Both the position numbers and the translations under genes were made by a program. The notes under the pieces are model-generated. The model made no database searches, had not been told where the DNA came from, and worked only from the letters and a program-made list of their open reading frames with translations. A stretch of 19,313 bases of DNA from an uncultured Clostridia bacterium (lineage in GTDB: Bacteria > Bacillota > Clostridia > Oscillospirales > Acutalibacteraceae), in NCBI GenBank assembly GCA_937880805.1, contig CALGRR010000093.1:1-19313 (forward strand), in the 5' to 3' direction. Shown here one piece after another: positions 1-7,383 of the stretch (position 1 is its first letter; every line of letters begins with the position of its first letter).

Positions 1-2
1 TT

Positions 3-480
3 ATACGTCGTGCTAGCGATTTTAAAAGTGCCTTATATAATCCATCTTCATTAGTAGAAAAATTAAAAAAATCAGAGAAAGACGAAGACAAGGAATTGGC
101 TAATTTCTTTGATTGGTTTTTTGAAATTGGATACTCGGAAATAGTATTTGCGGACAAGGCCATTTTGTATGAGGGCGATACAGAACGGCTATTAATAAGA
201 AAACTGTTAACATTACCTAAATATGAAAAATTAAGTCAGCAATATATCGCATTTATCCAAGTGGGTGGTGCCTATGCATATAATTATCGCAGGTTAATAG
301 AACTACTTAAAATAAAAACGCTTATTATAACGGATTTAGATTATGATAAAGAATGCATAGAAGCAGAAGAAATAAAAAAGTCAGAAATTACAAATGCAAC
401 AATTAATAATTTCTATAAAGAAACTAATTCGCAGAATCCCACAGTTGAACAGTTATATGGCTGGAAGGTTAATAAGGAAA
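3..480 (+). pseudogene. OLD-family endonuclease, TOPRIM fragment
   Basis: This is the C-terminal nuclease part of an OLD (overcoming lysogenization defect) family protein; the ABC-type ATPase half would lie left of the window. Visible marks are FADKAILYEGDTE, a conserved glycine patch (VGGAY) and LIITDLDYD, the metal-binding acidic positions of TOPRIM nucleases. The reading LYGWKVNKEN just before the break is also typical of this family. The stretch is clearly more AT-rich than the sequence after 575. OLD nucleases are often anti-phage or mobile-element genes. It stops being recognisable at about 470-486. Confidence 0.6.
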
Positions 481-1550
481 ATATTATGAGTTTCAAAATT
501 CAGACATTAAACAAAATTGCGAGCGTGGGTCTCAACCAGCTCGACCGTGATAATTATGAAATCGCATCTGAAATCACAAAAACTGCAATTGAAAACAACG
601 TTGCCGCAGTAATGAGTGCGCACATAGCGTTGCCTGCCTTTGAGGAAAAGTATGACGAGGCAAAGGGATATTTGCCGGCAACACTCAGTAAAAAATTACA
701 GACAGACCTATTGAAAAACGAACTTGGCTTTGACGGAGTTGTTGTGTCCGATGCTTTCTCTATGATAGGCATAAGCGCAATGGAAAAAAGAGACAGACAG
801 GCTATAGAGTTTATCAAAGCCGGCGGAGATATGGTCCTTTTTGCTTTGCCTGAAGATTTTGATTTTCTTAAGCAGGCATATGAGAGCGGCGAGATAAGCA
901 AGGAAAGACTGGTTGACGCTGTTTTAAGAATACTTACACTGAAAAACAAGGCAAGACTTTTTGAAGATCAGGAACTTGTTCTGAAAGAAGCGGATGATTT
1001 TGAATGTGAAAAGCTTGCGGATGAGGTCGCAGAAAAGAGCATTAAGATAGTTCGCAATTATGAGAATCTTATCCCGCTTAACCTTAAGAAAAACGCAAAG
1101 GTTCTTCTTGTTAATCTCAAGAAAGAAACAAGTGACACGGCAAACGATTTTGAAGTTCTTGCAGACGAGCTTAAAAGGCGCGGATACGAAACCGACGTAC
1201 TTATAAATCCCGGACATTACAAAATAAAGACTATGAAAGATGATTACGATGTAATTCTCATAAATTGCCTTGTAAGCCCGGACAATTATCTTGGCGGAAG
1301 CCTTCGTCTTAGCTGGAAGCAGATATTTGCTTTCTGGCGCGCTTACATCCTTGATCATCCTTGTGTGATTTTTACATCTTTCGGCGACCCGTATAAAATA
1401 TACGAGGTGCCGTTTGTTAAAACCTATGTAAATGCATTCGGTTATGCCGCAAGTACGCAAAAGGCCGTTGTGAAAGCTCTGCTTGGTGAAATAGAAACTA
1501 CTGCAAAGAATCCTGTAGGGCTCAAAGGTTTCTTTGAAAGAGAGGTATAA
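3..1550 (+). CDS. Fused open frame: OLD nuclease TOPRIM end + SerA start + GH3 glycosidase C-terminal part (5' partial)
   Basis: The frame is open from the left edge (first full codon at 3), so the TTG at 96 is not a convincing start. It has three unrelated parts. Bases 3 to about 470 match the TOPRIM nuclease region of OLD-family ATP-dependent endonucleases: a glutamate in LYEGDTE (codon at 171) and the acidic pair in ITDLDYD (codon at 333). Bases 487 to about 574 look like the first ~30 residues of a phosphoglycerate dehydrogenase. From about 575 to the stop it reads as a family-3 glycoside hydrolase (beta-N-acetylhexosaminidase or beta-glucosidase type), with the nucleophile aspartate in VVSDA (codon at 750) and the C-terminal sandwich domain. 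The first ~200-250 residues of the GH3 barrel, including the KH-PGHG motif, are missing, so I infer it is inactive as a glycosidase. The stop is 2 bases before the next gene. The domain calls are firm; whether the fusion is real is not. Confidence 0.6.
   Translation: MRRASDFKSALYNPSSLVEKLKKSEKDEDKELANFFDWFFEIGYSEIVFADKAILYEGDTERLLIRKLLTLPKYEKLSQQYIAFIQVGGAYAYNYRRLIELLKIKTLIITDLDYDKECIEAEEIKKSEITNATINNFYKETNSQNPTVEQLYGWKVNKENIMSFKIQTLNKIASVGLNQLDRDNYEIASEITKTAIENNVAAVMSAHIALPAFEEKYDEAKGYLPATLSKKLQTDLLKNELGFDGVVVSDAFSMIGISAMEKRDRQAIEFIKAGGDMVLFALPEDFDFLKQAYESGEISKERLVDAVLRILTLKNKARLFEDQELVLKEADDFECEKLADEVAEKSIKIVRNYENLIPLNLKKNAKVLLVNLKKETSDTANDFEVLADELKRRGYETDVLINPGHYKIKTMKDDYDVILINCLVSPDNYLGGSLRLSWKQIFAFWRAYILDHPCVIFTSFGDPYKIYEVPFVKTYVNAFGYAASTQKAVVKALLGEIETTAKNPVGLKGFFEREV
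487..574 (+). pseudogene. 5' fragment of a SerA-like phosphoglycerate dehydrogenase gene
   Basis: An ATG at 487 with a plausible ribosome binding site (AAGGA, 7 bases upstream) begins MSFKIQTLNKIASVGLNQL. This is the pattern I know from the N-terminus of clostridial D-3-phosphoglycerate dehydrogenases (IKTLNKI followed by a glycine-leucine and a short acidic stretch). The similarity ends near EIASEI, where SerA would continue with NPDAI and a VRS motif; instead the GH3 sequence begins. Only about 30 residues are present, so no function is possible. The call rests on recalled family patterns. Confidence 0.5.
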
Positions 1551-1552
1551 CT

Positions 1553-2257
1553 GTGAAGCTGAAGGTTGTTACATACAATATAATGTCCTGCCATAAATTT
1601 GGGGATTTAAAAACTTTAGATCCTATGCTTGCAGCCGAGGTGCTGAAGAAAGAGAACGCCGACATTATAGGACTTAACGAAGTGCATGGCAGTGGCGGAA
1701 AGTTTACTGCGCAGACTGTTGAAATATGCAATGCGCTCGGATACGACTATTGCTATTTTTGTCCGGCGCTGTTTCTTAACGGAAGTTTTTATGGCAATGC
1801 GCTAATTTCTAAGTATCCTATTGTCAGTGCCGAGAGAATTATGGTAGAGGATCCCGCCGTAAAGGATGAGAACGCATACTATGAAACAAGGTGCATTATT
1901 AAAGCAAAGATCGACGTTGGAGAAATTGTAAATGTGTTTGTTACTCATTTCGGACTTGCCAAAGCCGAAAAAAAGAACGCCGTAAAAGCGTTGCTTGATA
2001 GCTTGGAAGGCGGCAAAACGATTTTTATGGGCGACCTTAACGTAATGCCCGACAATGAGTTTTTGTTGCCGATAAAAGAGAAACTTCGCGATACCGCCGA
2101 AGCATCTGATAAGAGTAACGTGTCATTCCCGTCAAACAATCCAACGATGAAGCTTGACTATATTTTCACTTCAAAGGATATAAAGACATTGTCTTGCGGA
2201 ACAATTGAAAATACCACATCAGACCATTACCCCTATTTTGCAGAAATAGAAATTTAA
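1553..2257 (+). CDS. Endonuclease/exonuclease/phosphatase-fold metal-dependent hydrolase
   Basis: A complete 234-residue protein of the EEP superfamily, which holds DNase I, exonuclease III, sphingomyelinases and inositol phosphatases. The family motifs appear in order: TYNI with metal-site Asn9, LNEVH with Glu43, GNALISKYPI, VTHFGL, GDLNV, a LDYIF block and the terminal SDHYP with catalytic His225. The short length and lack of a signal peptide suggest a cytoplasmic phosphodiesterase or phosphatase; the substrate cannot be read from sequence. It starts with GTG, chosen because an AGAGGT ribosome site precedes it by a normal gap and the previous stop is 2 bases upstream. That makes it translationally linked to the GH3 part. 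The next gene follows 12 bases after the stop, so the three look like one operon. Confidence 0.85.
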   Translation: MKLKVVTYNIMSCHKFGDLKTLDPMLAAEVLKKENADIIGLNEVHGSGGKFTAQTVEICNALGYDYCYFCPALFLNGSFYGNALISKYPIVSAERIMVEDPAVKDENAYYETRCIIKAKIDVGEIVNVFVTHFGLAKAEKKNAVKALLDSLEGGKTIFMGDLNVMPDNEFLLPIKEKLRDTAEASDKSNVSFPSNNPTMKLDYIFTSKDIKTLSCGTIENTTSDHYPYFAEIEI

Positions 2258-2269
2258 GGAGATAAAACT

Positions 2270-2668
2270 ATGTTACCAACACCGAAAAACTACAACATCT
2301 GGCCGACAGTTGCTTGCGTCGGTAAAGAAACCGAATTCGTTATTGCACCAACCGAGCGCGCTTTTGCATTATTTGAGGACGTCGAATACAAACTGCGTAT
2401 TATTGCAGTAAACAGCGATAATGACTATTATAAGCCCGTTTCCGATAAGCTTTATTTCCGTGAAGATTTAAACGGAAAGATTGATATTACCCGTTCACTC
2501 GCAAGAGAATTTGCCGATTATTATATTCCGCTTGACGGAATTATGGCTAAAGCCTGCGTTGGTGAAGATATGTATCATTGGTCAGCCGACGGCGTTCATC
2601 CCAATGATAACGGTTCGGAATTTATCGGCAGAGTTTATGCCGATGCGATTAACGAAATGCTTAAATAA
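2270..2668 (+). CDS. Fused open frame: unidentified N-terminus joined to the C-terminal third of an SGNH/GDSL esterase
   Basis: This 132-residue frame has a good start (AAGGAG ribosome site, ATG at 2270) but two halves that do not belong together. Residues 1 to ~62 resemble, from memory, the N-terminal region of larger clostridial PHP-type or metallophosphoesterase-type hydrolases; this is weak. From about residue 63 (FREDLNGKI) onward it reads as the end of an SGNH hydrolase: LAREF, a PLDGI block, and the block-V SADGVHP motif with the catalytic Asp and His, then the closing helix. The GDS nucleophile block and the middle of the esterase are absent, so it should be catalytically dead. The join lies near 2450-2465. 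The 5' half belongs by spacing to the upstream operon; the 3' half leads into the EIIC-like gene 22 bases on. Confidence 0.6.
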   Translation: MLPTPKNYNIWPTVACVGKETEFVIAPTERAFALFEDVEYKLRIIAVNSDNDYYKPVSDKLYFREDLNGKIDITRSLAREFADYYIPLDGIMAKACVGEDMYHWSADGVHPNDNGSEFIGRVYADAINEMLK

Positions 2669-2690
2669 GCTTTTTCGGAGGTTGTTTAAA

Positions 2691-3764
2691 ATGAATGCGA
2701 TAAAAAAAGTTTTGAATTATATTTTCATTGACGGCCTTTCGGGTATGGCTCTCGGTTTGTTTGCCTCGCTCATAATCGGAACGATTCTTGAGCAGGTAGG
2801 AAATCTGATAAACCACGAATTCGGAACATATCTTATTGCCGTTGCCGCAGTTGCAAAATCACTCACCGGTGCTGGAATCGGTGCAGGAATGGCTTTTAAA
2901 TACAAAGCCTCCCCTCTTACCGGCGTTTCAGCCGCAGTGGCAGGTATGGTTGGTGCTTTCTCATCAAAAATACTTGCAGGTGCGGTTTTAACAGATGCGG
3001 GAATGCTTTATTCAGGCCCCGGCGACCCGATGGGTGCATTTATAGGTGCTTTCTTTGCAATCCAGGTTGGCAAGCTTGTTTCGGGAAAAACAAAGCTTGA
3101 CATTCTTTTAACCCCCGCAGCTTCAATTATTGCTGGTAGTGCAGCCGGATTGCTGCTCGGTCCCCCGATCACCAATTTCTCAACCTGGATGGGTGAAATA
3201 ATTAACTGGGGAACGGAACGCCAGCCGATACTTATGGGTATCGTTGTTTCGGTTGTAATGGGTATTTGCCTTACCCTTCCGATAAGCTCTGCTGCTCTCG
3301 GTATCATTCTCGGTCTTTCGGGCATTGCAGGCGGTGCGGCTGTTGTTGGCTGCAGTGCACAGATGATTGGATTTGCTGTTTCAAGCTACAGAGAAAACAA
3401 GCTCGGCGGTCTTCTCGCACAAGGCGTCGGCACATCGATGCTTCAGATGCCCAACATCGTGAAACATCCGCAAATCTGGATACCGCCTATTGTTGCGAGT
3501 GCAATACTCGGCCCCATTTCAACGGCAGTTTTAAAAATGACCTGCTATGCATCGGGTTCCGGAATGGGCACCTCGGGTCTTGTCGGTCAGATTATGACTT
3601 ATTCTTCAATGAGCGAAGCAGGAGTTGACCCCAAAATCATTATGATTGAAATTCTGATAATGCATTTTATCGCACCTGCGGTTATTTCATTTGCAGTATC
3701 TGAGTTTATGCGTAAAAAAAGACTTATAAGCTTCGGTGATATGGAGCTTAAAGATATGAATTAA
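2691..3764 (+). CDS. PTS EIIC-type membrane protein (PTS_EIIC_2 / PfoR-like)
   Basis: A 357-residue, strongly hydrophobic polytopic membrane protein, rich in glycine and alanine helices with about nine to ten likely membrane segments. The pattern (GAGIGAGMAFKYKASPL near residues 60-80, the GPGDPMGAFIGA loop, the GPPITNF segment, the LPISSAALGIILGLSGIAGG region and a C-terminal HFIAPAVISF helix) fits the EIIC_2 family, which includes the Clostridium perfringens PfoR protein. I see no EIIA or EIIB partner here, so transport by phosphorelay cannot be claimed; many members stand alone with unknown substrates. The ATG at 2691 is chosen because CGGAGGT sits 8 bases upstream and the longer frame would overlap the previous gene. 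The next gene starts 16 bases after its stop, so the two are probably co-transcribed. Confidence 0.8.
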   Translation: MNAIKKVLNYIFIDGLSGMALGLFASLIIGTILEQVGNLINHEFGTYLIAVAAVAKSLTGAGIGAGMAFKYKASPLTGVSAAVAGMVGAFSSKILAGAVLTDAGMLYSGPGDPMGAFIGAFFAIQVGKLVSGKTKLDILLTPAASIIAGSAAGLLLGPPITNFSTWMGEIINWGTERQPILMGIVVSVVMGICLTLPISSAALGIILGLSGIAGGAAVVGCSAQMIGFAVSSYRENKLGGLLAQGVGTSMLQMPNIVKHPQIWIPPIVASAILGPISTAVLKMTCYASGSGMGTSGLVGQIMTYSSMSEAGVDPKIIMIEILIMHFIAPAVISFAVSEFMRKKRLISFGDMELKDMN

Positions 3765-3780
3765 AACACGGAGGTTCATT

Positions 3781-5364
3781 ATGAGCAAAAAAATCGTATC
3801 AGTCATTCTTGCAATTATCGTTATTTTCTCGGCATTTGCACTCCCCGCATCCGCAGAGTCGGATAATTTTGAAAACAAACTCAACATTTTCCTTGACAAA
3901 GTTGTTGACGCTTTGGTTTCAGGCATTTCTTCACTTATCGTTGAGCCCCGCGATTGGGTGACAAAGAACAATTATGTTACAGAAAACTTCTATGAAGGTC
4001 TTTCTGCCGATGAATTCCTTGATGCTCCCGCAGCAGATGCACAGTGGAAATTAGGCTATGCAAATGCATCAATCCAGACCGGCAACGAGCTTGACGGCAA
4101 GCATTTTGTTGGCGGCAGCCTTTCCGTAACTCCTAAAAACCCCACCGAAATCAGAGATGACCAGAAGGTAAGAACAATCGCAATTTCAGACGGCAGAGGA
4201 ATCAGCCTTTTTGTTTGTGTTGACTCCTACGGTATGCCTCTCAGTGCAGTTCGTGAAATCCGTGCACGCTTTGCAAAATATGCTGAAGAGAAGAATCTTG
4301 ATATTACAAGCATAAATGTTTCTGCTCTTCATCAGCACAGCTGCATTGACACATTCGGTCTTAACGGTGACCTTGTTGGTGCTCTTTTCCTTTCATCAGC
4401 AAGAAACCTTCTCGGTCTTGAGCTTCCCGGCGGACAGAACGATGAATTTATGGAAAACCTCTATAAGGTTTCTGTTGATTCAATGATTACTGCTGTTAAT
4501 AATATGGAAAGCGGTTCACTATATTACGGCAACATTGATGCAAAGGATTATATCCGTGATAAGCGTGACCCTCAGGTTTTCGATTCTAACCTTAACAGAC
4601 TCCGTTTTGTTCCCGATAACGCTGAAAGCGACGAAACCTGGATTCTCAACGCTCCCATCCATTGCGTAGGTAACGGTGCAGGCGGCACGGAAATCACCGG
4701 CGACTATCCTTATTATATGGAAAAATACATCAACGAAACTGCTGATGCAAACGTTTTCTATATTCTCGGTGCAGAGCTTGCAATCACCTCACAGTATGAG
4801 AAAATCGAAAAAGAAGAGCCTGAACTCTTTGAAAAATATGAATACGGTTACGGTGCATTCGGCGAAAAACTCGGTCAGCTTGCTTGTGCAATAACCGAAG
4901 AAACACCCGTTGCTCCCATTTTCAATATCAGATACACAGAAGTATTTGTTCCCGTTCAGAACAGCATTCTTAAGCTTGCTGCAAAGGGCGGACTTCTCAC
5001 AAACCTTATTGTAAAGAACGGTTTGGGCAAAGATGTTGTTACAGAGGTTGGTTATGCTGAATTCGGCACAGACCTTGCAGTTGCAATAATTCCCGGCGAA
5101 ATTGCTCCCGAAATCATATACGGCGGTGTTTCACCCGTTGAGGAAAGCTGGAACGGTAAAGAATGGAAATATCCTGCATTTGAAGAAGAAGCAGGCAAGA
5201 AAATGCTTGTTTTCGGTATCACAAATGACCAGATAGGCTACCTTCTTCCCTCATCAGAGTGGCATTCATATTTCACAGAAAACGAAGAAATCGTTTCCTG
5301 CGGTATCAAGGCTGCACCTGCAGTTGTTGAAGCATATTACAAAGTTTTCAACGAAGTAAAGTAA
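3781..5364 (+). CDS. Secreted neutral/alkaline ceramidase-like protein
   Basis: 527 residues. Residues 1-26 form a signal peptide (positive KK, hydrophobic core, cleavage likely after ASA near residue 25), so the protein is exported. The body resembles the N-terminal catalytic domain of neutral ceramidases: VCVDSYG around 148, SALHQHSCID with His184 and His186 in place of the usual S-HTHSGP motif, a second histidine in APIHCVGNG (His294) followed by EITGDYP (compare H-T ... ISGD), and a late FGITNDQIGYLLPSSEW block like the family's GLxNGYxGYxPT. These fit a zinc amidase fold acting on a lipid amide, but the motif spellings diverge and the substrate is unknown. It has an AGGAGGT-like ribosome site, follows the EIIC-like gene by 16 bases and ends at a strong terminator. 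Confidence 0.65.
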   Translation: MSKKIVSVILAIIVIFSAFALPASAESDNFENKLNIFLDKVVDALVSGISSLIVEPRDWVTKNNYVTENFYEGLSADEFLDAPAADAQWKLGYANASIQTGNELDGKHFVGGSLSVTPKNPTEIRDDQKVRTIAISDGRGISLFVCVDSYGMPLSAVREIRARFAKYAEEKNLDITSINVSALHQHSCIDTFGLNGDLVGALFLSSARNLLGLELPGGQNDEFMENLYKVSVDSMITAVNNMESGSLYYGNIDAKDYIRDKRDPQVFDSNLNRLRFVPDNAESDETWILNAPIHCVGNGAGGTEITGDYPYYMEKYINETADANVFYILGAELAITSQYEKIEKEEPELFEKYEYGYGAFGEKLGQLACAITEETPVAPIFNIRYTEVFVPVQNSILKLAAKGGLLTNLIVKNGLGKDVVTEVGYAEFGTDLAVAIIPGEIAPEIIYGGVSPVEESWNGKEWKYPAFEEEAGKKMLVFGITNDQIGYLLPSSEWHSYFTENEEIVSCGIKAAPAVVEAYYKVFNEVK

Positions 5365-5377
5365 AATAAAACAGAAT

Positions 5378-5402
5378 AGGCTCCGCTTAATGCGGAGCCT
5401 TT
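5378..5402 (+). terminator. Rho-independent terminator after the ceramidase-like gene
   Basis: A 9-base perfect stem (AGGCTCCGC / GCGGAGCCT) with a 5-base loop starts 13 bases after the stop codon. Only a short T run (TTTAAA) follows, so termination may be partial. The rodA-type start is just 21 bases downstream. Confidence 0.75.
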
Positions 5403-5423
5403 AAATTGAACGGCGGTGATGTT

Positions 5424-6632
5424 ATGGCAAAAAACAGTTCAATTAAATATCATATTAAAGAAACAGACCTTTTGCTTTATATTACCTGTATTCTTACATC
5501 GGCCTTCGGTGCTCTTATGGTTTACAGTGCAACATTGCACGATGCCGTAAAAGACGGAGATGCAATATCACGAGAATGTCTGCTTATGATTGTTGCCTCA
5601 GGAGTCGGCATTCTTGCTTGTTTCTTTATATCATATCTGGACTACACAGCTCTTGTAAGGCTCTGGCCTTTCCTTGGCGGTGTTTGCCTTATACTTGTTT
5701 TACTGCTGTTTCCCTTCGGTGACGCACCGTCCGACAGACCTGACGCAAAATGCTGGCTTCCCATTATTAAGACTGACGGCTTTTCCGTTAACTTTCAACC
5801 GTCGGAGCTTGCAAAAATCGGATTCATAATCACCTTTACAGCTCATATAGATGCAGTTAAAAATAATATCAACAGCATAAAAAACATTATTCTGCTCACC
5901 CTTCACGCCCTTGTTCCCATCGGTTTGATTATTATAACCGGTGACCTTGGCTCAGCTATTGTTTTTGCTTTTATGTTTGTTGGAATGATGTTTGTTTCGG
6001 GAGTTAAGCTTCGCTATTTTGCCGTTGCAATAGGTGCGGTAATTGCTGTTTTGCCGATTTTATGGGTGAAATTCCTCTCAAACTTCCACCGCCAACGAAT
6101 TCTTGCAATATATTATCCGCAGGCTTTGAGTGAGCAGGCATATAAAACCATTGTTTATCAGCAGCAAAGAGCTATAAACGCTATTGGCTCGGGGCAGCTT
6201 TTCGGCGACGGTTTATTCAAAGGCACATACACGCAAAACGGCAGCGTTCCCGTTAATGAAAGCGATATGGTTTTTTCGGTTGTTGGTGAAGAACTCGGAT
6301 TTTTCGGCTGCATCGCCTTGCTCGCTGTTCTTGCATTTATTATTATAAGAATAATTTCGGTTGGCAGAAAATCAAGAAACCTTATCGGAAGCCTTCTATG
6401 CTACGGAACAGCATTTATGATTGGTGCTCAGGTAATAATAAACATCGGAATGTGCCTTATGCTTTTGCCGTGCGTAGGAATCACTCTCCCGTTTATCAGT
6501 GCAGGCGGTTCATCGAATCTTTGTGTATATTTCGGAATAGGAATTGTAATGAGCGTTTACCGATTTAACGCAAACAGAGAACCGATTAATTTCAGACTTG
6601 TAAATATCAGCACTCCCTTCTCGGAGACATAA
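5424..6632 (+). CDS. rodA: SEDS-family peptidoglycan polymerase (RodA/FtsW/SpoVE type)
   Basis: A 402-residue protein with about ten membrane helices. SEDS proteins polymerise lipid II into glycan strands, working with a class B penicillin-binding protein in elongation (RodA), division (FtsW) or sporulation (SpoVE). Visible signatures are FQPSELAKI (125-132), GDLGSA (173-178), the loop NESDMVFSVVGEELGF with the conserved catalytic aspartate (Asp281) and the PFISAGGSSNL block near the end. The ATG at 5424 is chosen over an upstream TTG because GGCGGTGAT lies just before it. No PBP partner is next to it, and mre genes are absent, so RodA versus another SEDS member cannot be settled; the symbol is a best guess. 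It is followed by a terminator shared with the convergent amidase gene. Confidence 0.85.
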   Translation: MAKNSSIKYHIKETDLLLYITCILTSAFGALMVYSATLHDAVKDGDAISRECLLMIVASGVGILACFFISYLDYTALVRLWPFLGGVCLILVLLLFPFGDAPSDRPDAKCWLPIIKTDGFSVNFQPSELAKIGFIITFTAHIDAVKNNINSIKNIILLTLHALVPIGLIIITGDLGSAIVFAFMFVGMMFVSGVKLRYFAVAIGAVIAVLPILWVKFLSNFHRQRILAIYYPQALSEQAYKTIVYQQQRAINAIGSGQLFGDGLFKGTYTQNGSVPVNESDMVFSVVGEELGFFGCIALLAVLAFIIIRIISVGRKSRNLIGSLLCYGTAFMIGAQVIINIGMCLMLLPCVGITLPFISAGGSSNLCVYFGIGIVMSVYRFNANREPINFRLVNISTPFSET

Positions 6633-6633
6633 A

Positions 6634-6671
6634 AACAACCGCCGTTGGCTCATTGAGCTTCGGCGGTTGTT
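6634..6671. terminator. Bidirectional terminator between convergent rodA-type and amidase genes
   Basis: An 11-base perfect inverted repeat (AACAACCGCCG / CGGCGGTTGTT) flanks a 16-base loop that itself holds a 4-base hairpin (GCTC-ATT-GAGC). On the minus strand the stem is followed by TTTT, on the plus strand by TTAAATTTT. The last codons and stop of the amidase gene lie inside it. Confidence 0.85.
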
Positions 6672-7291
6672 AAATTTTCTGTTACTGCTTTGGCAACTGC
6701 TTCTGCATATTCTTCAATGTTTTTATCAAAAAGAGAATTATCAGTTTCGCTGTTAATAAATCCGAGTTCAACAAGGCAGCTCGGCATCAGGGTGTGAGAA
6801 TTAACATAATAATTACCTTCACCTCTAGCATATCCTTCTTTTACGCCTCTGTTTTGTGATATTCCCACCTCATCAAGGTTTAAAAGGATATTTTCGGCAA
6901 GCTGACGGTCTTTTGCGTTATCTTTATTCTCGCCGTTATAAATCCATATTTCAACTCCCCTTGCACCTTCGGCACTGTTTCTGTGGAGTGAAACAAACAG
7001 CTTTGCTCTCTTTCTGTTGGCGAAAGAGCATCTTTTTTCAAGGCTGATTTTTTTATCGGTATTTCTTGTCAGCTCAGCATCAATGCCCATCTCCTCAAGG
7101 TTTTCATAAACAAGCAAGGCAAGCTTTAAATTATCATCCTTTTCATTTCTTTCGCCGTAAATCGCACCGTAATCCTTTCCGCCGTGCCCCGGGTCAATAA
7201 CAACATCACACGAATCACCGAAATAAACTCCCGTAAAAGCTGCGGCAATTACGGCAATAATGCAGATTGATATGATTATCTTCTTTTTCAT
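6650..7291 (-). CDS. N-acetylmuramoyl-L-alanine amidase (Amidase_3, CwlD-like), membrane anchored
   Basis: A 213-residue zinc amidase that cleaves the bond between MurNAc and L-alanine in peptidoglycan. Residues 1-24 form a single N-terminal hydrophobic segment that anchors or exports it. The Amidase_3 metal ligands and catalytic residues are all visible: His36 in VIDPGHGG, Glu50 in the NEKDDN block, His103 in SLHRNS and the catalytic Glu175 in LVELGF. There is no cell-wall-binding repeat, as in CwlD, which makes muramic lactam in spore cortex; that role would suit a spore former but is only inferred. The ATG at 7291 is preferred over one at 7306 because GGTGGTGAT sits just before it. The gene's last seven codons fall inside the terminator shared with the convergent gene. 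Confidence 0.85.
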   Translation of the reverse strand: MKKKIIISICIIAVIAAAFTGVYFGDSCDVVIDPGHGGKDYGAIYGERNEKDDNLKLALLVYENLEEMGIDAELTRNTDKKISLEKRCSFANRKRAKLFVSLHRNSAEGARGVEIWIYNGENKDNAKDRQLAENILLNLDEVGISQNRGVKEGYARGEGNYYVNSHTLMPSCLVELGFINSETDNSLFDKNIEEYAEAVAKAVTENLTTAEAQ

Positions 7292-7307
7292 TTTTATCAC
7301 CACCATA

Positions 7308-7335
7308 ATTATATATGGAAATTATTAAAAAACAA
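7308..7335 (-). promoter_or_regulatory. Probable SigA promoter of the amidase gene
   Basis: On the minus strand TTGTTT and a perfect TATAAT are 16 bases apart, with the -10 about 17 bases before the chosen amidase start. It lies just downstream of the trxB terminator, so the amidase is probably transcribed on its own. Confidence 0.5.
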
Positions 7336-7343
7336 TTACAAAA

Positions 7344-7378
7344 TTTGACCGAAGCAGTAAAACTCTGCTTCGGTCAAA
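7344..7378 (-). terminator. Rho-independent terminator after trxB
   Basis: A 14-base perfect inverted repeat (TTTGACCGAAGCAG / CTGCTTCGGTCAAA) with a 7-base loop, 5 bases past the trxB stop. On the minus strand it is followed by a T-rich run. It ends the nrdD-trxB transcript. Confidence 0.85.
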
Positions 7379-7383
7379 ACATT

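Noticed and set aside
554..1460. Minus-strand open frames opposite the GH3 part
   Set aside because: Low-complexity translations with no ribosome site and no recognisable motifs; mirror images of the coding strand.
3..1550. A genuine bifunctional nuclease-glycosidase protein
   Set aside because: The parts lack essential halves (no OLD ATPase in view, no GH3 N-terminal barrel) and a third, SerA-like piece with its own ribosome site lies between. A designed fusion is far less likely than a break.
2481..2690. Longer N-terminus for the EIIC-like protein
   Set aside because: It is the out-of-frame reading of the SGNH tail; a good ribosome site stands before the ATG at 2691.
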